From Mycobacterium sp. IS-1264 (GTDB lineage Bacteria; Actinomycetota; Actinomycetes; Mycobacteriales; Mycobacteriaceae): DNA of 64,000 nucleotides. Where the stretch lies: assembly GCF_001954195.1 (NCBI RefSeq), contig NZ_MBES01000021.1:98255-162254 (forward strand). Direction: 5' to 3'. A program made the position numbers and the translations under genes. How positions within the stretch are numbered: the first letter of the stretch is position 1; every line of letters begins with the position of its first letter. The notes beneath the pieces are model-generated. The model saw nothing but the letters and a program-made list of their open reading frames with translations, was not told the DNA's origin and ran no database searches. Positions 34,100 to 41,416 of the stretch are shown piece after piece.

Positions 34100-35392
34100 T
34101 CAGCCGACGGGCGCCACCGAATCGGCCGTCGTGAACGTCAGGTGCAATGCGCTCAGGCCGCGCAGGATATACGTCGGCTCGTAGGTGTAGCGGCGATCGG
34201 CGCTCGGCCCGTGGTGGTTTTCGTCAATCTCGATGTGGGACATGCGATCCAGGAGGCGCTCGATCGAGACACGGCCTTCCACTCGGGCCAGCGGTCCGCC
34301 GGGGCAGGAGTGCACGCCGCGCGCAAAGGCCATGTGCTCGCGGACGTTCTTGCGGCGGAGGTCGAACTCGTGCGGGTTTTCGAACCGGCGTGGGTCGCGA
34401 TTGGCGGCGCCCGGCAGCACCATCACGACGGTGCCGGCGGGTATATCGACACCACCAATGCGGGTGGCCCTGCGGGCCAGCCGCGAGTCGCTCTTCACCG
34501 GGCTCTCCATGCGCAGCGATTCTTCGATGAACCCGGGAATCAGGCTGCGGTCGTCGCGCAGCTCTTGCTGTATGTCCGGCCGCTCGCCGAGCACGTGCAG
34601 CGCCGCACTGAGTAGCTTGGCGGTGGTTTCCTGGCCCGCGGCAAAGAGGAAGGTTGCCGAACGAACCACCTCGATGACCTCCGGCGTGGATCCGTCCGGA
34701 TACTTCGCCGTCGCGAGCGAGGTCAGCACGTCCTTGCGTGGATTGCTACGGCGGTCCTCGATGTAGGAACAGAACTTGTCGTCGAGCCACTCCAGCGGGT
34801 TGATGCCGACCGACTCGTGATCCAGGGCCCCGACCCGGCCGGGTTTATCGGCACCCAGCACAGAGCGGAACTCCTTGTGATCCTCCTCGGGAACGCCGAG
34901 CAGATCCGCGATCACCAGCGTGGCGAACGGCTTGGAATATTCGCCGATGAATTCGCACTCACCGTTGTCCAGGAACTCGTCGAGCTGACGGTCGGCGAGG
35001 CGCCACATGAACTCCTCGTTGTGCTTCAACCGGCTCGGGGTCAGCAGCTTGCTCAGCACCGATCGGGCCCGGGTGTGATCCGGCGGATCCATGGTGACCA
35101 TGTGCTCGAACATCGGAAAATAACTGCGGTGCTGGTCGATCTGCGGGCTGATGTCCTCACCCTCGGGCTCGAAGGGCAGCGGGGGAAACGGGCCGCCGAG
35201 CGCGACGATGTTCGAGAACGTCTCGGGGTCCTTGTAGACCTCGCAGGCTTCTTCGTATCCCGTGACGGCGACGACCCCGTGGTGGGGCAACCGCAGCACC
35301 GGATTTTGGCTGCGCAAGTAGTCGAAGTACGGGTGCGGATCGGGGACCAGTGACTGATCGGTGAAAAAGTCAATCGACTCGTAGTCGGTCAT
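34100..35392 (-). CDS. Cytochrome P450
   Basis: From ATG 35392 the product has 430 residues. It shows the I-helix motif FAAGQETTAKLL, the ExxR helix in EESLRMESPVK, and the heme loop FARGVHSCPGG with the iron ligand Cys363. A longer frame from 35473 would run through the divergent promoter. No ferredoxin gene is adjacent. The divergent TetR gene at 35575 and the two TGCTnAGCA elements between them suggest specific induction by a substrate. It probably hydroxylates a hydrophobic compound. Confidence 0.9.
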   Translation of the reverse strand: MTDYESIDFFTDQSLVPDPHPYFDYLRSQNPVLRLPHHGVVAVTGYEEACEVYKDPETFSNIVALGGPFPPLPFEPEGEDISPQIDQHRSYFPMFEHMVTMDPPDHTRARSVLSKLLTPSRLKHNEEFMWRLADRQLDEFLDNGECEFIGEYSKPFATLVIADLLGVPEEDHKEFRSVLGADKPGRVGALDHESVGINPLEWLDDKFCSYIEDRRSNPRKDVLTSLATAKYPDGSTPEVIEVVRSATFLFAAGQETTAKLLSAALHVLGERPDIQQELRDDRSLIPGFIEESLRMESPVKSDSRLARRATRIGGVDIPAGTVVMVLPGAANRDPRRFENPHEFDLRRKNVREHMAFARGVHSCPGGPLARVEGRVSIERLLDRMSHIEIDENHHGPSADRRYTYEPTYILRGLSALHLTFTTADSVAPVG

Positions 35393-35463
35393 CGGATTGC
35401 GTCCCCCTGGGCTGGGTGTTCGGCGGCAAGCGGTGGCGCCGCCCGATTTCGGAATCGAAAATG

Positions 35464-35483
35464 TGCTGAGCACCTGCTTAGCA
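35464..35483. promoter_or_regulatory. Tandem TGCTnAGCA elements, candidate TetR operator
   Basis: TGCTGAGCA (35464-35472) and TGCTTAGCA (35475-35483) are each inverted repeats with a one-base centre, and they lie 11 bases apart, about one helical turn. They are in the 182-base gap between the divergent P450 and TetR genes. Confidence 0.6.
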
Positions 35484-35574
35484 TGGCGGTAATGTCAGGG
35501 TCAAGGTGACGACGCCGCGCCACGCTACGATCCGTGGGGTCGGCGCGGCAGCGCGAAGAGTGGGGAGCAGGGGC

Positions 35575-36276
35575 ATGACATCGGCCCGCAGGATCGGGGC
35601 GCCGGACGCGAAGAACCGCGGCCTGCTGCTCGACGCGGCCGAGCAGCTGATGGTGGAGGAGGGGTACGCGGGGGTCACGTCGCGCCGGCTGGCGAGCAAG
35701 GCCGGGCTCAAACCGCAGCTGGTCCACTATTACTTCCGCACCATGGAGGAGTTGTTCCTCGAGGTCTTCCGGCGCCGCGCCGAGGAAGGCCTTCAAGTGC
35801 AGGCGAAAGCGCTGCAATCGCCCCAGCCGCTGTGGGCGCTGTGGAGGTTCGGCACCGATCCAGCGTTCACCCGGATTTCCATGGAATTCATGGCGCTGGC
35901 GAATCACCGTAAGGAGATGCGGGCCGAAATCGCTTACTACGCGGAGCGTTTCCGGGAGGAACAATGCCAGGCGGTGACGTCGGCGTTGCAGCGCTACGGG
36001 GTGTCCCGGGAGGATATGCCGCCGGTGGTGTGGACGGTGCTGATGACGAGCCTGTCGCGGTTTCTGGTGCTCGAGCAGGCGGTGGGAATTACCGGCGGTC
36101 ACGCCGAAACCTTGGAGCTCGTCGAAAGTTACCTGCGCCGCCTGGAGGGCGAGCCGCAGCCGATCGAGGGTGTGCCGGCGAACTGGGTGGTTCACCAGTT
36201 CCGGATCGAACAGAGCACGCCCCGGGGCCCGTCCTTGGACACGACGACGGCCCCGTCCACCGACAGCTCGCAATGA
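35575..36276 (+). CDS. TetR/AcrR family transcriptional regulator
   Basis: From ATG 35575 (GGGGAGCAGGGG upstream) the product has 233 residues. The helix-turn-helix TSRRLASKAGLKPQLVHYYFRT lies around residues 35-56. The last 35 residues (VPANWVVHQFRIEQ onward) are low in structure and are encoded antisense to the end of the next gene, so they may be a neutral extension. It is divergent from the P450 gene, which it probably regulates through the TGCTnAGCA sites. Confidence 0.85.
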   Translation: MTSARRIGAPDAKNRGLLLDAAEQLMVEEGYAGVTSRRLASKAGLKPQLVHYYFRTMEELFLEVFRRRAEEGLQVQAKALQSPQPLWALWRFGTDPAFTRISMEFMALANHRKEMRAEIAYYAERFREEQCQAVTSALQRYGVSREDMPPVVWTVLMTSLSRFLVLEQAVGITGGHAETLELVESYLRRLEGEPQPIEGVPANWVVHQFRIEQSTPRGPSLDTTTAPSTDSSQ

Positions 36277-36608
36277 AACTGCGGCGTGCCCGGCTCGGGG
36301 CCGGTGTTGACCACCACCATGGCCCAGTATTCGGGTTTCGCCTCGTTCAGTTCGAAGCTCCACGGATGGTCCGGTGCGATGTCGGTTTTGACGTTGGGCG
36401 TGAACCGGTAGGGGTCGTGGCTGTAGTCGGAGAAGATCGCCGGCTCTTGATCGATGTAATAGATGTTGGCGTAGATCGGGTTCTGGACGCTGATGGTGTA
36501 CTTCACGTGATGCATGACCGGGTCGTCCGCGTGTGCGGGTCCGGCGCCCGTGAGTAAACCGGCCCCTGCCAATAGCACTGCGACCAACATTCTGCATGCG
36601 GTGGTCAT
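36192..36608 (-). CDS. Secreted protein, MmpS-like periplasmic domain
   Basis: ATG 36608 has GGAGGA upstream and overlaps the stop of the enoyl-CoA hydratase gene by ATGA. The 138-residue product has a Sec signal (MLVAVLLAGAGLLTGAGPAHA, cleavage after AHA) and a mature domain of beta-strand character. The C-terminal part, CELSVDGAVVVSKDGPRGVLCSI, resembles the CxIxVDGxxV…C pattern of MmpS proteins, but the membrane anchor is replaced by a signal peptide. Its last 85 bases overlap the 3' end of the TetR gene on the other strand. Confidence 0.7.
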   Translation of the reverse strand: MTTACRMLVAVLLAGAGLLTGAGPAHADDPVMHHVKYTISVQNPIYANIYYIDQEPAIFSDYSHDPYRFTPNVKTDIAPDHPWSFELNEAKPEYWAMVVVNTGPEPGTPQFHCELSVDGAVVVSKDGPRGVLCSIRNW

Positions 36609-37351
36609 GTCGTTCCTCCGGTGCCCGAGGGTGGGTTGCCGCTGCGCTTCATTACCCGCTCCGCGGCCCGCCAGTGTGCGTCGGCAACCCACAGCCGTGC
36701 AAAGGATGCTATCGCCTCGTCCGGCGAAACTCCGCTGATTACCCGCTTTATCTCGGTCGCGGGGTGACGAGCGAGCGACCTCGCGACCGATCGCCAACCC
36801 TCGTCGAACGACGGGCGGGGCAACACCAGATCCACCAGCCCGATCCGTTCGGCCTCGATCGCGGTGAGGGGGGTGCCGGTGCCGGCCAGAAGTAGCGCCC
36901 TGCCCTTCCCGACGAGCGCGGCCAGTCGCTCGGCGCCGCCCCAGGCCGGCATGATTTCCAGCTCCACCTGATTGAAGCCGATCTTGATGTCGTCGGCGGC
37001 CACCCGAATGTCGGCGGCGACAGCGACTTCGGCGCCACCGCCAAAGGCGTGCCCGTTGAGGGCGGCGATCACCGGAGCCGGGAAGCCGGCCAGTTGATCG
37101 CAGATCGACCGCATCCGCTTCGCCATCGCCGAGGCGTCTTCCTCGGTGCGCAATGCGCTGAGTTCCTTGAGGTCGCCGCCGGAGACGAAGGCCCGATCGC
37201 CGGCGCCCGTGATGACCAGGGCTCTGGCGCCGGCGGCCGCGTCGAGCGCCTTTTCCAGTTGGTCCATGGTGTCCAACGCGATCGCATTGCGCGCGTGCGG
37301 GCGATCGATGGTGAGCACGGCCAGCCCATCGTCGACCTCCAGGTCCACCAT
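36605..37351 (-). CDS. Enoyl-CoA hydratase/isomerase family protein
   Basis: The 248-residue product (ATG 37351, AGGGAG upstream; TTG 37372 is an alternative) is a crotonase-fold protein. It has the oxyanion-hole segments AFVSGGDLKEL near residue 60 and NGHAFGGGAEVAVAADIRVA near 97-116, with IGFNQVELEIMPAWGG following. One of the two typical hydratase glutamates is replaced around this loop, so the exact reaction (hydratase, isomerase or hydrolase) is open. It precedes the MmpS-like gene. Inverted GAGAA half-sites lie upstream at 37390-37407. Confidence 0.82.
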   Translation of the reverse strand: MVDLEVDDGLAVLTIDRPHARNAIALDTMDQLEKALDAAAGARALVITGAGDRAFVSGGDLKELSALRTEEDASAMAKRMRSICDQLAGFPAPVIAALNGHAFGGGAEVAVAADIRVAADDIKIGFNQVELEIMPAWGGAERLAALVGKGRALLLAGTGTPLTAIEAERIGLVDLVLPRPSFDEGWRSVARSLARHPATEIKRVISGVSPDEAIASFARLWVADAHWRAAERVMKRSGNPPSGTGGTT

Positions 37352-37460
37352 GCGTCGTCGCTCCCTGGCCAATACGGCCGATATTGGCGTTCTCTTATCG
37401 GGAGAATAACATCATCGCAAGGGCCGAGAACTTTCCGCGACGAGGCTGTGAGGTGGCGCA

Positions 37461-37880
37461 ATGGTCAACCGAATCGCGGCGGCCGGTATGGCGCTCGCTG
37501 TCGCCGTCCTGGGTGGCTGCACCCCACGGCCGCAAACCCCGCTCGGCGGCACCGCATCGGTGACCGTCAACGGAAACGATGCAAAATTCCAGATCGTGAA
37601 GTGCACCCAGATGCAGTGGTATCGGACGATCGACATCGGCGGCAATTTCGCCGGGGCCACCGTCGCCGTTGACGAGCGTGCGGCATCAGCGACTACCGAG
37701 TCCGTCCAGATCCGCAATTTGGGCGGCTTCACCGGAAGGTACTCCCACGGCGACGGGGAGGACGCCCAGACCAGCCTGAGCAACGGCAAGCTCACGGTCT
37801 CCGGTACGGCCCACGGCTCCAAGGCCGACAACCCGAACGAACCGGCAACCGCCACGTTCAAAATCACTGTCACCTGCTGA
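37461..37880 (+). CDS. LpqH/19-kDa antigen family lipoprotein
   Basis: The 139-residue product has a lipoprotein signal with lipobox VLGGC ending at Cys20. The mature domain has the LpqH family pattern: ASVTVNGNDAKFQIVKCTQM near residues 32-52, QIRNLGGFTGRY, SLSNGKLTVSGTA and a final FKITVTC with the second cysteine. LpqH-type proteins are exported lipoproteins of mycobacteria and Toll-like receptor 2 ligands in pathogens. The gene stands alone between the divergent hydratase unit and the amidohydrolase operon. Confidence 0.9.
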   Translation: MVNRIAAAGMALAVAVLGGCTPRPQTPLGGTASVTVNGNDAKFQIVKCTQMQWYRTIDIGGNFAGATVAVDERAASATTESVQIRNLGGFTGRYSHGDGEDAQTSLSNGKLTVSGTAHGSKADNPNEPATATFKITVTC

Positions 37881-37925
37881 TCGCATGCGCTTGGACGGGG
37901 TGCACGTTGCGGTCGGGGCTGGGTA

Positions 37926-37940
37926 GAGAATACTATTCTC
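37926..37940. promoter_or_regulatory. Candidate operator, perfect GAGAAT-ACT-ATTCTC
   Basis: GAGAATACTATTCTC is a perfect inverted repeat, and the flanking A and T extend it to 17 bases (37925-37941). TACTAT at 37931-37936 could be the -10 box. It lies 23 bases before the amidohydrolase start at 37963, which has AAGGAGGA. Confidence 0.6.
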
Positions 37941-37962
37941 TCAAATTAAGAAGGAGGATTCC

Positions 37963-39153
37963 ATGGGCCAGTTGTCGCACCGGGAGGACGTCCCGTTTCC
38001 GATCTTCGACGCGGACAACCATCTCTACGAGCCGCCCGAGGCGCTGACTAAGTTCCTGCCGAAGCAGTACAAGGACTTCGTGCAGTACGTGCAGGTCAAT
38101 GGGCGGACCAAGATCGCGATCCGCGGCCACATCAGCAACTACATTCCCAACCCGACGTTCGAGGTCGTCGCCCGGCCGGGTGCCTGGGAGGAGTATTTCA
38201 AGTTCGGCAACCCGGACGGCAAAACCAAGCGCGAGCTGTTCGGCGAGCCGATGCGCGCGATCCCGGCCTTCTTCGAACCCGGCCCGCGGCTGGAGAAAAT
38301 GAACGAGCTCGGGCTGGACCGCACGTTGATGTTTCCGACGCTGGCCAGCCTGCTCGAGGAACGCCTGCGCGACGACCCGGTCGCCATCCACGTCCTGATC
38401 CATGCCCTGAATGAATGGCTCGACGAGGTCTGGGGCTTCAACTACCAGAACCGGATCTTCACCACCCCGGTCATCACGCTGCCGATCGTCGAGAAGGCGA
38501 TTGAGGAGCTGGAATGGGCGGTCAAGCGCGGGGCGCGCTGCATCCTGATCCGCCCGGCTCCCGTCCCCGGCTTCCGTGGCCCGCGGTCATTCGCGGTGCC
38601 CGAGTTCGACCCGTTCTGGGAGCGGGTCGTCGAGCACGACGTGCTGGTCGGCATGCACTCCAGCGACAGCGGTTACTCCCGCTACACGTCCGAGTGGGAC
38701 GGCGCCGAACAGGAGATGCTGCCGTTCCAAACCAATGCGATGGGCATCCTCAACGAGTGGCGGCCGATCCAGGACGCGGTCGGCTCCTGGGTCATTCACG
38801 GCGCGCTCTACCGCCACCCGAAGCTGAAAGTCGCGATCGTCGAGGCCGGTTCGAAGTGGATGACCCCGCTATTGGACGGCCTGGCCGAGGTCTTCCGGAA
38901 GGCCCCGGAAGTCTTCCCGAGCGACCCAGTCGAGATGGTCAAGAACCGCATCCATGTCAGCCCGTTCTTCGAGGACGGCATCGATGATCTGGTCAACCTC
39001 GTCGGCGTGGACCGGGTGCTGTACGGCTCGGACTGGCCGCACCCCGAAGGGCTGGCTGAGCCGACCTTCTACGTCAACGCGTTGTCACACCTTCCCGTCG
39101 AGGATCAGGCAAAGATCATGGGCGGCAACCTCGGTCGGCTCGTCACGGTGTGA
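37963..39153 (+). CDS. Amidohydrolase family protein
   Basis: The 396-residue product is an amidohydrolase-2 family metal enzyme. The first metal-binding strand is PIFDADNHLYE near residues 9-19, later MHSSDSGYS carries a metal histidine near 226, and the C-terminal VDRVLYGSDWPHPEGL near 355 holds the catalytic aspartate. Members decarboxylate or hydrolyse ring compounds. It is the first gene of an operon with an acyl-CoA synthetase, a duplicated-barrel protein and a Bfd-like ferredoxin, behind a perfect GAGAAT operator. The start has AAGGAGGA. Confidence 0.88.
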   Translation: MGQLSHREDVPFPIFDADNHLYEPPEALTKFLPKQYKDFVQYVQVNGRTKIAIRGHISNYIPNPTFEVVARPGAWEEYFKFGNPDGKTKRELFGEPMRAIPAFFEPGPRLEKMNELGLDRTLMFPTLASLLEERLRDDPVAIHVLIHALNEWLDEVWGFNYQNRIFTTPVITLPIVEKAIEELEWAVKRGARCILIRPAPVPGFRGPRSFAVPEFDPFWERVVEHDVLVGMHSSDSGYSRYTSEWDGAEQEMLPFQTNAMGILNEWRPIQDAVGSWVIHGALYRHPKLKVAIVEAGSKWMTPLLDGLAEVFRKAPEVFPSDPVEMVKNRIHVSPFFEDGIDDLVNLVGVDRVLYGSDWPHPEGLAEPTFYVNALSHLPVEDQAKIMGGNLGRLVTV

Positions 39154-40592
39154 CGCCGGCCGACCCCGCTTGGCGGACCATCCCCGAGATGGTCTTGAGC
39201 GCGGCGGACCGTTTCGGCGACGCGGAAGCGATTGTCGACGGTCCGCTGCGCTTGACCTTCACCGAGGTAGTCGAGCGAATCCGTTGTGCCGCAGGCGTGT
39301 TCGCCGAGCTTGGGGTAGGGAAGGGTGACCGGGTCGCCATCTGGGCACCCAACTCGGCCGAGTGGATAATCGCCGCCTTTGGGCTGCTCACCGCGGGCGG
39401 CGTGCTGGTGCCGGTCAACACCCGGTTCAAGGCCGAAGAAGCGGGCGACATCATCGGCCGCAGCGGGGCGAACGCCGTCCTCGTGCAGAAGGGATTTCTG
39501 GACCAGGACTACACCGCACCGGCCGGTATACCGGTCATCGACTTAAAGTCCGACTTCCTCTCCGGCGGTAGGCCGTTCGAGCGCGCGGTGAGCGGGACCG
39601 ACATCGCCGACGTCATCTTCACGTCCGGCACCACCGGCCGCCCCAAGGGCGCAATGATGAACCATCAGCAGACACTGCGCATGTACGAGGAATGGGCGAC
39701 GCTCGCGGATCTGCGCGAAGGCGATCGGTATCTGCAGATCAACCCGTACTTCCACACATTCGGCTTGAAAGCGGGACTCATCGCGTCATTCCTGCGTGGC
39801 GCAACGATGGTGCCGGTCGCAGTGTTCGACGTCGAGGCCGTAGTGAACCTCATTGAACGCGAACGCATCACGATGCTGCCCGGCCCGCCGACGCTCTACC
39901 ACTCGTTGCTGACGGTCGACGACAAGGGCAAGCTGGCGTCGTTGCGGGCGGGCGTCACGGGCGCCGCCGACATCCCCGTCGAGCTGGTTCGTCGCATCCA
40001 TGGCGAATTGCCCTTCCAGACGTTGATGACCGGCTATGGGCTGACCGAGGCCGGCAACGTCACCCTGTCGCGGCCCGGCGACTCGTTCGAGGATGTCGCG
40101 ACCACCGCGGGCCTGCCCTGCGAGGGAGTCGAGGTGCGCATCGCCGACGACGGCGAGGTGTTGGTTCGCGGCTACGGCGTCATGCAGGGCTACCTCGGGG
40201 AGCCCGAGGCCACCGCGCAGGCGATCGACGACGAGGGCTGGCTGCACACCGGGGACCTGGGCAACTTCGGCGACACGGGCCGCCTTCGCGTGGTGGGCCG
40301 CAAGAAGGACATGTTCATCGTGGGTGGGTTCAACGCCTATCCGGCGGAGATCGAGGGATTCCTGCTCGAGCACCCGGCGGTGGCGCAGGCCGCCGTGATC
40401 GGCGTCCCCGACGATCGCCTCGGACAGGTGGGTAGGGCTTTCGTCGTGGCAAAAACTACAGTGTCCGAAGACGACCTGATCGCGTGGTGCCGAGAGCGGA
40501 TGGCGGGATTCAAAGCGCCGAGATCCATCAAGTTCCTCGACGCGCTGCCGCTCAACGCCACGGGGAAAGTGATGAAGGACCAACTCCATTGA
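39150..40592 (+). CDS. Acyl-CoA synthetase (FadD family, AMP-binding)
   Basis: The 480-residue product is an adenylate-forming enzyme. It has the P-loop-like FTSGTTGRPKGAMMNH near residues 155-171, the A5 motif GYGLTEAGNV near 295, the A7/A8 motif LHTGDLGNFGDTGRLRVVGRKKDMF near 365-390, and the catalytic lysine in NATGKVMKDQLH near the end. GTG 39150 overlaps the amidohydrolase stop. It makes an acyl-CoA from a free acid; sequence features resemble FadD3-type ligases that act on ring-derived acids, but this is not certain. Confidence 0.9.
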   Translation: MTPADPAWRTIPEMVLSAADRFGDAEAIVDGPLRLTFTEVVERIRCAAGVFAELGVGKGDRVAIWAPNSAEWIIAAFGLLTAGGVLVPVNTRFKAEEAGDIIGRSGANAVLVQKGFLDQDYTAPAGIPVIDLKSDFLSGGRPFERAVSGTDIADVIFTSGTTGRPKGAMMNHQQTLRMYEEWATLADLREGDRYLQINPYFHTFGLKAGLIASFLRGATMVPVAVFDVEAVVNLIERERITMLPGPPTLYHSLLTVDDKGKLASLRAGVTGAADIPVELVRRIHGELPFQTLMTGYGLTEAGNVTLSRPGDSFEDVATTAGLPCEGVEVRIADDGEVLVRGYGVMQGYLGEPEATAQAIDDEGWLHTGDLGNFGDTGRLRVVGRKKDMFIVGGFNAYPAEIEGFLLEHPAVAQAAVIGVPDDRLGQVGRAFVVAKTTVSEDDLIAWCRERMAGFKAPRSIKFLDALPLNATGKVMKDQLH

Positions 40593-41215
40593 CTACCGGC
40601 GATATTCACTCGATGGTGATCGCATCGGACTACCGGATCCCGGACCCGACCAAGGTTTGGCCGCTGCTCGAGCGGAACAAGGCGGCACTCTCCGATATCG
40701 GAGCACACCACGTCCTGGTGTACACGTCCACGCACGACCACGGCCGCGTGCTGGTCATGATCGGGGTGCACAGCCGTGAGCCCATCGTGGAATTGCTGCG
40801 CTCGCGCGTCTTCTTCGATTGGTTCGATGCCGCCGGCGTCGAAGATATCCCCGCCGTCTTCGCCGGCGAGATCGTCGACAGGTTTGTGCCGGCGGACCCG
40901 CCGGCAACCGGGGCGCCCGGCGTCGTGGTGGCCGCCATCGCGTCCGTCGACGACGTGTCGACCCTGACCGCGGGGTTCCGTTCGGCGATGGACGGGCTCA
41001 CCGTGGCCGGCGTCCGAAAGGCCTGGGTCTTCCAGGCTTTCGACGACAAACACGAGGTCCTGATCCTGTCGGAGTTTCCCGACGAGGACAGCGCGCGGCG
41101 TTGGATCGACCATCCCGACGCCCCGGCGCAATGGATGTCGGGCGTGGGCGTCGGCGCCCATCCGCCGCTGTTCGTCGGCCGGCTTTTTGACACGATGCGC
41201 ATCGAGGCGGACTGA
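40589..41215 (+). CDS. Duplicated dimeric alpha-beta barrel protein of unknown function
   Basis: The product is 208 residues from TTG 40589, which has AAGGA eight bases upstream and overlaps the ligase stop; ATG 40613 is an alternative. Two halves of about 95 residues each have a strand-helix-strand-strand-helix pattern (VLVYTSTHDHGRVLVMIGVHSR and KAWVFQAFDDKHEVLILSEF as central strands), which suggests two fused ABM-like ferredoxin barrels. It lies in the operon between the ligase and the Bfd-like gene. A role in substrate handling or oxygenation is possible; no known enzyme was recognised. Confidence 0.68.
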   Translation: MTTGDIHSMVIASDYRIPDPTKVWPLLERNKAALSDIGAHHVLVYTSTHDHGRVLVMIGVHSREPIVELLRSRVFFDWFDAAGVEDIPAVFAGEIVDRFVPADPPATGAPGVVVAAIASVDDVSTLTAGFRSAMDGLTVAGVRKAWVFQAFDDKHEVLILSEFPDEDSARRWIDHPDAPAQWMSGVGVGAHPPLFVGRLFDTMRIEAD

Positions 41216-41225
41216 GCTCGCCGGT

Positions 41226-41411
41226 ATGTTCGTGTGCCTGTGTAACGGAGTCACCAGCCAGACGGTGGGCGACGCCGTCGCGGCCGGGGCGTCGACGACC
41301 AAGGACGTCGCCCAGGCGTGCGGAGCGGGTGCCGACTGCGGGCGCTGCCGGCGGACGGTCCAGGCGATGCTGCGATCGTCGGCGCCGGACCGAAAGGCGC
41401 CGTCGGTTTAG
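41226..41411 (+). CDS. Bacterioferritin-associated ferredoxin-like [2Fe-2S] protein
   Basis: The 61-residue product has the Bfd cysteine pattern CLC at residues 4 and 6 and CGRC at 38 and 41, the same positions as in E. coli Bfd, and the VCLCNGVTSQTV opening. Bfd binds a [2Fe-2S] cluster and gives electrons to bacterioferritin to release iron. No bacterioferritin gene lies nearby. It ends the amidohydrolase operon, 11 bases after the duplicated-barrel gene, so it could instead be a redox partner for an enzyme of this pathway. Confidence 0.87.
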   Translation: MFVCLCNGVTSQTVGDAVAAGASTTKDVAQACGAGADCGRCRRTVQAMLRSSAPDRKAPSV

Positions 41412-41416
41412 TCATT

